Source: Bradyrhizobium sp. 186 (lineage in GTDB: Bacteria > Pseudomonadota > Alphaproteobacteria > Rhizobiales > Xanthobacteraceae). From it: a DNA stretch of 64,000 bases. Below, in pieces: positions 27,904 to 35,570 of the stretch (position 1 is its first letter; each line of letters starts with the position of its first letter). Location of the stretch: assembly GCF_023101685.1 (NCBI RefSeq), contig NZ_CP082164.1, positions 3,720,001-3,784,000 on the forward strand, read 5' to 3'. The notes beneath the pieces were generated by a model that saw only the letters and a list, made by a program, of their open reading frames with translations, ran no database searches and was not told the origin of the DNA. A program made the position numbers and the translations under genes.

Positions 27904-28885
27904 GTGCGTCAGGAGAAGCTCATGATGTCTAGCGGATGAAAGTTCTGCCGAGGTAGGTCTTAGCCAGACGCCTCGTAGCGAGTCTTGGGTCCAAACCGGT
28001 AACGGCAGGACCAAGCGTAGACAGCAAGCGCGCAGGGTGTGTATTGGGCCACGTAATGGGATCGTCGCGGTCGCCGAGGCTGCTTCAAAAATCGAAGGCA
28101 ACACCGGGATCTGCGCTAAAGGCGAGCAGGTTTTGGGCCGCCGGGGTCGGAGACCACATCACGCGCGCACAGAAATCATGGGAACCTGAGAAGCCCTGTC
28201 GTGTGCTCCGGCTCGTCACCGGAGGGAGAACTGGCCGAGCGAAAAGCAGAGGCCGTTCCCAAGGCACGGCAGGGTGGCGGATCGGGGCGTAGTACTGTCG
28301 ATGGCGGCGAAGGCAACGAGTCGACCGGAGGGAAGGCCCCGACTGATGGGAAACTCCGGTGAGCAGGCACGGGACCGGACACAGAGCCGGGTCATCCTGT
28401 CAGCCAATCTCACCAGGGTGAATGAGGCGGCCAAACGGTCGCGCCAGACCAGGTTTACGGCGCTGCTGCACCACGTTGACGTCGCTGCGCTCGAAAGGGC
28501 GTATCGACGGCTGCGGCGGCAGGCGGCGCCCGGGGTAGACGGGGTGACAGTGGAATCCTACGGGCAAGACCTCGAAGGAAATCTTCGCGATCTAGCTAGC
28601 CGACAGGGTCCATGGCGGCCACTATCGGCCGTTGCCGGTTCGCCGGACGTACATCCCAAAGGCCGACGGCGGTCAGCGGCCTCTTGGCATCCCCGCGCTG
28701 GAAGACAAAATCGTCCAGGTCGCGGTGGCGGAGGCCTTGAGCGCCATCTATGAAGCCGACTTCCTCGATTGCTCCTTTGGCTTCCGACCCAGACGCAGTG
28801 CTCATCAGGCGCTGCGGGTGGTGCGCGAAGCCATCACGACGGAGCCGGTGAACTGGGTACTCGATGCCGACATCCGCAGCAAACT
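27904..28885 (+). mobile_element. 5' part of a truncated group II intron
   Basis: A GTGCG at 27904 fits the group II 5' splice consensus. It is followed by about 400 bases of structured, non-coding sequence (several short self-complementary stretches) and then by a reverse-transcriptase frame in the usual domain IV position. The element stops abruptly near 28885 inside the RT gene, so domains V and VI are absent and it cannot splice or move. The 5' end is a best guess. Confidence 0.5.
28313..28885 (+). pseudogene. ltrA: Group II intron reverse transcriptase/maturase, truncated and frameshifted
   Basis: The N-terminal ~190 residues of a group II intron RT are readable in two frames: TRFTALLHHVDVAALERAYR and APGVDGVTVESYGQDLE in the first, then YRPLPVRRTYIPKADGGQRP, LGIPALEDKIVQ and FGFRPRRSAHQAL in the second. 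A one-base indel near 28604 separates them. The frame ends just after NWVLDADIR, before the catalytic YxDD region, where the sequence switches to an unrelated cyclase fragment on the opposite strand. The RT, maturase and endonuclease functions are all lost. Confidence 0.8.
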
Positions 28886-29078
28886 CAATTAGCAAGCCAT
28901 CGCCGGTTGTCTTAACGAGGCGCCCGCGATGGGAGGCGATGGCGGGGTCAACGATAGCCTTTCTGGCAGCCTTTAGTCGTGCCAGCGTGCCTTCCTCGTC
29001 TAGACCCATAAGGCGGCTATAACCCGCCACATCCGCAGCCAGCACAGCCGCCAGCCGCCTTTCCACCCGTTCGCCCAT
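28880..29078 (-). pseudogene. Adenylate cyclase N-terminal fragment
   Basis: From ATG 29078 the minus strand reads ERRLAAVLAADVAGYSRLMG, then DEEGTLARLKAARKAIVDP and GRLVKTTGDGLLIEF. This is the start of the common rhizobial class III cyclase (usually cyclase plus TPR), with the first metal Asp (AADVAGYS) and the GDG loop. It breaks off after LIEFA at about 28885, at the junction with the RT remnant, leaving roughly 65 residues. No product is expected. Confidence 0.72.
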
Positions 29079-29254
29079 CAAGGAATTGCCCCTAGATTGG
29101 TGATTTCGGTCGCAAGGCATCAAAGCACATCGGGCGGCTGCCGGGCTAGGGTCGACTTCCGAGATAGGTCACAACCGGTAACGCTCGGATCGGGCATATG
29201 GTTTCCGCTTCGCGCCCCTGAGCCCATATCTGCGCGGTTTATGGATACAGCCTA

Positions 29255-29289
29255 AACAAATGGCCCCGACGTATTCCACGCCGGGGCCC
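29255..29289 (-). terminator. Probable Rho-independent terminator
   Basis: GGCCCCG (29262-29268) pairs with CGGGGCC (29282-29288), with further CGT/ACG pairing around an ATTCC loop. On the minus strand the hairpin is followed by ATTTGTTT. It lies 11 bases past the stop of the minus-strand reductase gene (29300). Confidence 0.6.
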
Positions 29290-29299
29290 TTCAAGATCA

Positions 29300-30345
29300 T
29301 CAGGCCGGGATCATCTTGCTGGTCGAACCGTAGCCCGGATCGCGGTCGCCCGTGACTACCGCCTCGACCCGTCCGCCATCCGGCAGCTCGCCCAGGAAAA
29401 GAATGTCGTAGAAGCCCTTCTCGCGTTCGTCCCGAGTCGGACCTGCGCCGGGATTGAGACCGCCGGTCCGGAACAAGGAAACAATCGTGGCGAACGTCTC
29501 AGTCGTCACGCGACCGATTTCCCCAAATCCCGGCGCGACCATCATCTCGTCGTAAACGAAGTCCGTGCCGTAGGGATGACCCAACAGGAATTCGTGCGGT
29601 GCACGTTCTTGGTGTTGACCGGCGCCATGGGGAACGGCACGAGCCACACGTTCATGCTCGGGTCGTATTCGGGGATAAGGCCCGACGGCTGAGCCGGCCC
29701 AGTGAAACCCGGCGCCAGCGCGAAGGGATCGGTCAGCAGCCGGATCAGGGACGGCTCGCGCGCCGCAGCCGCCAGCGTCGCCTGGGCGCTTGCCGCGGTG
29801 CCGCCCGACATACCGCCTTTCACCTTACGAAGGCGGGCTTTAACCCGCCGCGCCGGGCGTCCGAATTTCTCGCGCGCCTTCTCCTGCAACGTGAGCACGC
29901 CGAGATCGAACGGGATGGAATCGAAGCCGCAGGAGAAGACGATGCGCGCGCCGGTCCGTTTCGCCTCTTCGTGATGGGCGTCGATCATGCGCCGCATCCA
30001 CGCCGGTTCGCCGCACAGATCGACATAGCCAGTGCCCGTGGCCGCGCAGGCCGCCACAAGCTCGGGGCCGTAGAGCTGATAGGGCCCGACTGTCGTGATA
30101 ATCACGGCCGCACGCTCGCACATCGAACGCAGGCTGGCCGGCTCGGCGGCATCCGCCTTCACCAAAGGCAAATCGTCTGGTGCGCCGATGTCGGCACGCA
30201 CCTTCTGGAGCTTGTCGGTCGCGCGCCCGGCGATCGCCCAGGACGGAGCATCGTCGCCGCGATAGGACGTCGCCAGATATTCGGCGATGAGACGGCCGGT
30301 GTAGCCCGTCGCGCCATAGACGATGAGGTCGAAATCCCGTTTCAC
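29300..30345 (-). pseudogene. Saccharopine dehydrogenase-like trans-acting enoyl reductase, frameshifted
   Basis: From GTG 30345 (after AGGAGG) the protein begins FDLIVYGATGYTGRLIAEYL, an NAD(P)-binding Rossmann motif. It continues through CGEPAWMRRMIDAHH, FSCGFDSIPFDLGV and KGGMSGGTAAS, typical of the saccharopine-dehydrogenase/trans-acting enoyl reductase family. Near 29590 the frame breaks at GAATTCC; one added T would restore TNFLLGHPYGTDFVYDEMM and the continuation to the stop at 29300. The restored protein ends at GYGSTSKMIPA, shorter than usual relatives, right before a terminator hairpin. Either a recent pseudogene or a base-call error. Confidence 0.78.
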
Positions 30346-30594
30346 GACGTTGGTCCTCCTCGAGGCCCGGAGAGCTATCTTCAGATCCGTGTGCAATCGC
30401 GCTGTACGCCTCGCGGCCACTGTCGCCAGGGGCCACGCAACATTCGCTACCAGGCGGGCGCTAACCCTTACTCAGACCGGTCTTCCACTGGCTGGGGGCC
30501 CTTTTGGGCGCCGACACAGGGTCCCAATCCAACGCCGATTGACACTCAAACGAGCCAGCATGGCGACCGCGATCACGCTGCACACGCACATCAG

Positions 30595-31185
30595 TTACAC
30601 GAACGAGCACACCTCGTTGATATCCGGACGCGGCAGACGTTCAAACAAGCCCGCCGGATCGCCATAGCCGATGGCACAGATAAAGTTCGATTTGACTTGG
30701 CCACCGGGGAAGAATTCCCGATCGACAGCCTCATTGTCGAACCCAGACATCGGTCCGCAGTCGAGCCCGATGGCCCGCGCCGCCATGATAAAGTAGGCGC
30801 CCTGCAGGCTGCTGTTGCGGAAAGCTGTTGTTTCGGCAAAACCGGGCTTGTCGATAAACCAGGATCGGGCATCAACGTGCGGAAACAGGCGCGGCAGCCA
30901 GTCGTAGAACCTGGTGTCGTAACCGATGATCGCTGTCACCGGCGCGTCTGTCACCTTTTGCCGGTTACCCTCGAGGACGAGGGGCTTTAATCGCTCCTTC
31001 GCCGCCGGCGTCGTCACGAACACGATGCGCACGGGGAAGCAGTTCGCGCTGGTCGGACCCCAGCGCATCAGATCGTACAGCGCAGCGAGTTGCTCACGCG
31101 AAACCGGCTTATCGAACCACTTGTTTTGGGTACGCGCCTCACGAAAGATCGTATCAAGCGCGGAATCATCGAGCAGCGTCACCAT
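30595..31185 (-). CDS. rutE: RutE-type malonic semialdehyde reductase / nitroreductase family protein
   Basis: A 196-residue FMN-dependent nitroreductase-fold protein, the same length as E. coli RutE and colinear with it: MRWGPTSANCFPVRIVFV, APVTAIIGYD, LFPHVDARSWF, AFRNSSLQGAYFIMAARA, GLDCGPMSGFDN, IGYGDPAGLFERLPR. RutE reduces toxic malonic semialdehyde to 3-hydroxypropionate in pyrimidine catabolism. No other rut gene is nearby, so here it may act on another aldehyde or enone. It runs in the same direction as the GYD gene upstream at 31252, 66 bases away. Confidence 0.85.
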   Translation of the reverse strand: MVTLLDDSALDTIFREARTQNKWFDKPVSREQLAALYDLMRWGPTSANCFPVRIVFVTTPAAKERLKPLVLEGNRQKVTDAPVTAIIGYDTRFYDWLPRLFPHVDARSWFIDKPGFAETTAFRNSSLQGAYFIMAARAIGLDCGPMSGFDNEAVDREFFPGGQVKSNFICAIGYGDPAGLFERLPRPDINEVCSFV

Positions 31186-31251
31186 AAGATGCCTCCTCGC
31201 TCTTAAAGCTTTCCTTTTGATTCAAGTTGCGGTTCACTACTCGTCGAGGCG

Positions 31252-31611
31252 TCACGCGCCGCGATACACGCCAAAGTACGGGAATTCGCCTGGTGGCGGC
31301 GTATATCCTGCGTCCTTGGCCTTCTTGAGAGCCTCAAGCCCTTCGTCGAAGGTCACGAGCGGCGTGGTCTTGACACTCTTAACCGCCCCACCAGCTGAGA
31401 TCGCCATGGACAGCGCCGTGGCGCTCACATTGTCCGGCAGCTGACAGATCACCAGCACGTCGTAATCGCCGAACGTCAACCAGCCGTCGACGACACTGCC
31501 GCCGAGCCGTTGAACAACGGGTTTGACGGCCTCCATGCGGTTCTGAGGATCTTTGAGCAGGGCTGCCCACCCGACAGGGGCGTAAGCCGTCTGCAAGGCA
31601 TAAAGAGCCAT
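31252..31611 (-). CDS. GYD domain-containing protein (copy 1)
   Basis: A 119-residue small alpha/beta protein from ATG 31611, followed by LYALQTAYAPVGWAALL. The name-giving motif is present as FGDYDVLVICQLPD (about residues 63-76), with SAGGAVKSVKTTPL after it. GYD proteins are small ferredoxin-like-fold proteins of unknown biochemical role. It runs just upstream of the RutE-like gene in the same orientation. The same family appears again at 34859. Confidence 0.8.
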   Translation of the reverse strand: MALYALQTAYAPVGWAALLKDPQNRMEAVKPVVQRLGGSVVDGWLTFGDYDVLVICQLPDNVSATALSMAISAGGAVKSVKTTPLVTFDEGLEALKKAKDAGYTPPPGEFPYFGVYRGA

Positions 31612-32280
31612 GGAGGGTCTCCTTTCAGAGTTTGCCGCCCCCTCGCTCACGCGCAAAACGCATTGCCGCGTTGGGATATCTTTGTCGATCTCCTCGCAAC
31701 GGCAAGCTCACGGCACCGGTGTTGATATTGAAAATAGTGTAGCACTTCGCGCGACTCCCGTGAAGGCACGCTCGCGCTGGTTACTTGGCTCTGTTCTCCC
31801 AAACCGACCGCCCCAGTCTCGCGCCTTTTGACGATCAGGGCTATCTTTCCCTTTGATTGTGCTTTCGGCGAACTGCATGAAGCTCGGCCCCGGTGGCGGT
31901 TCCCGGGGAAGAAACGAGCCGCACGCGTTCGTTGGTGATCAGATGACGCATGGTGGCCAAAAGGGTTTCGGCATGACCAAGCACGGCCGATCGGGACACG
32001 CGACTCGATCGCCGCGCTTCCGGTTCCTGCAGAACCTCGAAGCACACAAGAACGATCGCAAGGACCGCTCTCGGATCAAGGACCCGAAACAGTCCGTCGA
32101 AGAGCTATTCCATCCCCGGAAGCCAACACGAACCTGACGATCTTTGGATGACATTCGGAAATTCGGGTGCTTGTGCTCGGTACGCGAACGGAGCAGAAGG
32201 ACCGATGCCATTGCAGGGAGACCGGAAAAGCCTGCCAGAACCAACCGGCACCTTCGAGAAGCCAAGTCGAGGTGGATACA
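31612..32280. other. Intergenic region, no supported gene
   Basis: About 670 bases between divergent genes. Several open frames cross it but none has recognisable protein character. GAGGTGG precedes the GTG start at 32281. It must contain the promoters for the GYD and DUF4392 genes. Confidence 0.4.
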
Positions 32281-33210
32281 GTGAACGAGTCGGTAGCCCG
32301 GATCGAGGCGATCATTGGGCGCAAAGTCAAACGCGATATCGACCAGATGACCGAGTGGGCAAAAGGCAATCTCGCCCGCGCCGCAGAGGCCATCATGAAC
32401 ACGCCCAACGCGCATGTCGGCATTGTTACCGGCTTCTACATCCAGCACGCGGAGCCGCCTTCTCCAGAAACGGACGGGCTCGGCGGGATGGCCCACTTAG
32501 CCGCAGGCCTCGCAAATGCAGGCATCCCGGTCACGGTCATTACCGACACACCGTGTGCAAAGGCGGTATGGGCCGTGGTCGATGCGCTGCCGATGCCCGT
32601 CAATCTTGAGGTCGTGTCGACGACGGAGAGTTCGGTTCTCCGCCTGCGGCAGTACCTAGAGACAGGCGATCGGCCGATCACTCACTTGATCGCGATAGAG
32701 CGGGTTTCTCCGGCTTCGGATGGAAAGCCCCACAGGGAGCACGGATGGGACATGTCGCGCGAAACAGCACCGCTCCATCTTCTCTTTGACGACCCCGCCG
32801 CAAAGCGTCGCTGGTACACGATCGGCATCGGGGACGGGGGCAATGAGATTGGGATGGGATCCTTGCCCAAGGAAATCATCGAAAGCGGAATTCCCAATGG
32901 CAAGGTGATCGCCGCGACGACTCCGGTCGATTCGCTCATCGTCGCCGGTGTGTCGAACTGGGGAGGGTATGGGCTCCTTGCTGCAATGGCCTGCACGAAG
33001 CCAGCGTTACGGGAAGTTCTCCTGCGTTATTTCAATCGCGACATGGATCACCGGATCCTTTCGGCTGCGGTGGAAACCGGGCAGGCGGTCGATGACAGCC
33101 GGGTCGATAATCCCGGGCGACCGCAGATGAGTGTCGACAGCATACCCTGGGAGCAGCACGCGGCCCTTCTTGAGGAGATCTCCGCCGTGGTGGCGTCGCA
33201 GGCGCGATGA
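32281..33210 (+). CDS. D-glutamate cyclase-like C-terminal domain protein (DUF4392)
   Basis: A 309-residue protein from GTG 32281, preceded by GAGGTGG; a frame open to 32167 adds unrelated residues. The signature is IGIGDGGNEIGMGSLPKEI (about residues 183-201), together with ETDGLGGMAHLAAGLANAG and VSNWGGYGLLAAMA. DUF4392 is the D-glutamate cyclase domain, which in the mitochondrial enzyme converts D-glutamate to 5-oxo-D-proline; bacterial homologues are mostly uncharacterised. The function here is family inference only. Confidence 0.8.
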   Translation: MNESVARIEAIIGRKVKRDIDQMTEWAKGNLARAAEAIMNTPNAHVGIVTGFYIQHAEPPSPETDGLGGMAHLAAGLANAGIPVTVITDTPCAKAVWAVVDALPMPVNLEVVSTTESSVLRLRQYLETGDRPITHLIAIERVSPASDGKPHREHGWDMSRETAPLHLLFDDPAAKRRWYTIGIGDGGNEIGMGSLPKEIIESGIPNGKVIAATTPVDSLIVAGVSNWGGYGLLAAMACTKPALREVLLRYFNRDMDHRILSAAVETGQAVDDSRVDNPGRPQMSVDSIPWEQHAALLEEISAVVASQAR

Positions 33211-33413
33211 TCCCCCTGAACTGATAGGCCATTCTAGTGATCAAGGGCGAAGCCGTTCCCCTCGAGAGCCTCCGATCGCGGACTCCCCGCCCACGGTCGC
33301 GCATTCACGTAGAGTGGATCTTTGTCCCAGCGAACCATCACGTAACCCGCCGGTTCTGAAGGAGGCCAAAGCGCTACTGGAGCAGCTCAGCGGTGACGCC
33401 AACTGTATGCACT

Positions 33414-33640
33414 AAGTGGCGCGGAACATCCGCACAGTGCTCCGCACGCGCCGGTCGGCGGCGGAATCCTTCACCCAGCGGGAAAAAAAGCCGTGGACCG
33501 CGGACAGCGCCAGCACCAATGCCAACTTTACGTGCAACCAGCCGGACGCAAACCAATGGCCGGACCACGCGAGATAGAGGCCGGCGAGCCAGTCACGGTC
33601 ATCGCCGGGTTGGTGATCAAGGGCCGTGACATTGCCGGAT
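33414..33640 (-). pseudogene. HemJ/CopD-like membrane protein remnant
   Basis: Two adjoining minus-strand frames read ITNPAMTVT and then WLAGLYLAWSGHWFASGWLH, KLALVLALSAVHGFFSRWVK up to a stop at 33414. This resembles the C-terminal half of HemJ-type (UPF0093) protoporphyrinogen oxidase proteins (…NPAM…TW…GWLH.KL.LVL.L…HG…R…). One missing base near 33591 separates the frames, and the C terminus stops early. Only about 65-75 residues are recognisable. Confidence 0.45.
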
Positions 33641-33743
33641 CGCCGGCGCTTTCAACCGGTGAAATGGGCCGCCTGTGGCGGCTTGCAATCGCCTTCCGGT
33701 GGCCTACCATGAATTGGGTTTCCTACCTTGAAGGAGCGCAGCC

Positions 33744-34229
33744 ATGGAACTCACCGTGGTGCCCATCGTCAAGCCGGACGCCGCCAACTTCGTCTTCGGC
33801 CAGTCGCATTTCATCAAGACCGTGGAAGACCTCCACGAGGCCTTGGTGGGCGCGGTTCCGGGCATCCGCTTCGGATTGGCCTTCTGCGAGGCCTCCGGTA
33901 AGCGGCTGGTGCGCTGGTCGGGCAATGACGAAGCCGCCCTTACCCTCGCACGCGACAACGCATTGGCCGTCGGCGCCGGCCACACTTTCCTGATCTTCCT
34001 GGGCGACGGCTTCTTTCCCGTCAACGTGCTGGCTGCGGTGCGCGCGGTGCCGGAGGTCTGCCGCATCTACTGCGCGACGGCCAACCCGACACAGGTGATC
34101 GTCGCGCAAACTGAGCTGGGCCGCGGCGTGCTCGGCGTGGTGGATGGCGCCTCGCCGCTGGGTGTCGAAGCCGACGCCGACATTGTGTGGCGGAAAGACC
34201 TGCTGCGAAAGATTGGCTACAAGCTGTAG
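33744..34229 (+). CDS. Adenosine-specific kinase-like protein (DUF355)
   Basis: A 161-residue protein of the DUF355 family, annotated from an archaeal structure as adenosine-specific kinase. Segments are NFVFGQSHFIKTVEDLHEAL, GIRFGLAFCEASGKRLVRW, FLIFLGDGFFPVNVL and LGVVDGASPLGVEADADI. It has a good ribosome site (AAGGAG, 8 bases before the ATG). The length matches the family. The kinase activity is poorly established in bacteria, so treat the product name as a family label. Confidence 0.83.
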   Translation: MELTVVPIVKPDAANFVFGQSHFIKTVEDLHEALVGAVPGIRFGLAFCEASGKRLVRWSGNDEAALTLARDNALAVGAGHTFLIFLGDGFFPVNVLAAVRAVPEVCRIYCATANPTQVIVAQTELGRGVLGVVDGASPLGVEADADIVWRKDLLRKIGYKL

Positions 34230-34279
34230 TGGCTGGATGAAGCGACGAAGCACGCGCCAGGATCGCGGCGAAGATTGCA

Positions 34280-34510
34280 GCGCGTCAGGTCTGCTTTCAA
34301 CGATCCTCGCCAGGCCCTTGAATGAGCTATGCCCGGAGGTAGTCTTCCGCAGTGACGTCGCGGTATTCCACGTCCGCCACATATTTCGGCTCGACCACGT
34401 TGCCTTCAACGCTCGCATTTGATCTTCAGCCAGGATTCGTTGCGGCCCGACCGGTTTGGTGCCGCGACGTTCTTGGAGACGATGCCCTCCATCTGCATCG
34501 CGCTATCCGA
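34280..34510 (-). pseudogene. ATP-dependent DNA ligase (LigD-type) remnant
   Basis: The minus strand reads MEGIVSKNVAAPNRSGRNES then WLKIKCER (stop near 34410). In a second frame it reads GNVVEPKYVADVEYRDVTAE DYLR, and in a third HSSFKGLARIVES. These follow the LigD pattern: GLEGIVSK…YRSGRS..W.K.KC (motif V/VI of the adenylation domain), then the OB-fold end V.VEF…T…LRH.SFKGLR. Frameshifts near 34408 and 34343 and a deletion between the pieces show that it is dead. Together with the HemJ-like piece it marks this stretch as gene debris. Confidence 0.65.
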
Positions 34511-34858
34511 AAGCCGGCCGCGGCGCGAGAACGACACCGCCGGGACGCTGTAAGAAGCGGTTTGTGAAGATGACGCAAAGCGTAGCGCGCGAAGGCGGCC
34601 CGTTCGGGCCAAGCACGGACTCGTGCATTGCAGCAAACGACATTACATGACTTGCACTTAAACCACGATGCGGCTGATGTGCTGGCGGTGCAGAAGCGAT
34701 ATAGTGATTTCTTGAGTTGCCAGTTGGACGTGCCGAAGTTCCCCTTTGATATTTCAATGGCAACCTGCATGCCGTCGGCGGGCATCGATCTAGACCCGGA
34801 TTCCGGGTGCATCGAAATTTAAAGTGCATCTTCAGACAACCTTCGAACGGAGGAGAAA

Positions 34859-35191
34859 ATGCCTTTATTCATCACCTACGCCTCGTATTCCAACACCGGC
34901 ATCAAGGGCATTATCGATAAGCCGATAGATCGCACCGATCCGATCCGGACGCTGGTCGAGAAGGCGGGCGGCAAGCTTGTAGCGGCCTATATGACGACGG
35001 GCCCGCATGACGTGGTGATCGTGACCGAGCAGGCTGATGGATCGGATGCGGTCGCCGTTGGAATGGCCGCAGCTGCAAGCGGCGCCGTGGCCAAAATCGA
35101 AACGGTACGTGCCTGGACGCTTGGCGAGTTCAAGGGCATCGCCGAAAAGGCCTCCCGGTGTGCGGAAGTTTACGTTCCGCCCGGGCGGTGA
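34859..35191 (+). CDS. GYD domain-containing protein (copy 2)
   Basis: A 110-residue protein: PLFITYASYSNTGIKGII at the N terminus, TTGPHDVVIVTEQADGSDAV as the GYD-type core, then AAASGAVAKIETVRAWTLGE. It has a CGGAGGAG ribosome site immediately upstream. It is a distant paralogue of the protein at 31252 on the opposite strand. Function unknown. Confidence 0.82.
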   Translation: MPLFITYASYSNTGIKGIIDKPIDRTDPIRTLVEKAGGKLVAAYMTTGPHDVVIVTEQADGSDAVAVGMAAAASGAVAKIETVRAWTLGEFKGIAEKASRCAEVYVPPGR

Positions 35192-35570
35192 TTGCGGGCT
35201 GCAAGAAAGCACGACCCGGAGTGCCCCGCACTCCGGGCATCCTTGTCAGTTCAGCACCAACGACAGACCGCGATGCAGCGCGTCGGAGACGTTGAAAGTT
35301 GCTTCACGTCGAGGAAGTTGCTGACGTGGCGCAACGGCCGCTCACGAAACGACTGCCCGTGACGGTGAGGTAGCAGCGGACGCTGGCGGAGCAGCTTTCT
35401 CGCGCCATGATACCGCAATGCTGTGCGCTTGCGGGACGTTGCCGCGATTATCTACGGCTCCGACTTCGAACGCTTCACTTGAAAGGGACGAAGTTCAAAG
35501 GGGCCGACCGAGGTGTCGCGGTTGACGGTAAGGGGCCGTAGTCCTTCGGCGTCGTTTGACTTAGTCTAGT
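35192..35570. other. Intergenic debris left of the first IS element
   Basis: No supported gene. On the minus strand two short frames read RPLRHVSNFLDVK and FNVSDALHRGLSLVLN, ending at a stop near 35243, and look like a decayed coding end of unknown family. The final six bases, TCTAGT (35565-35570), are the left copy of the target duplication of the adjacent IS. Confidence 0.35.

Noticed and set aside
29599..30990. 463-residue plus-strand frame
   Set aside because: It runs antisense through the enoyl reductase and nitroreductase genes; no domain character.
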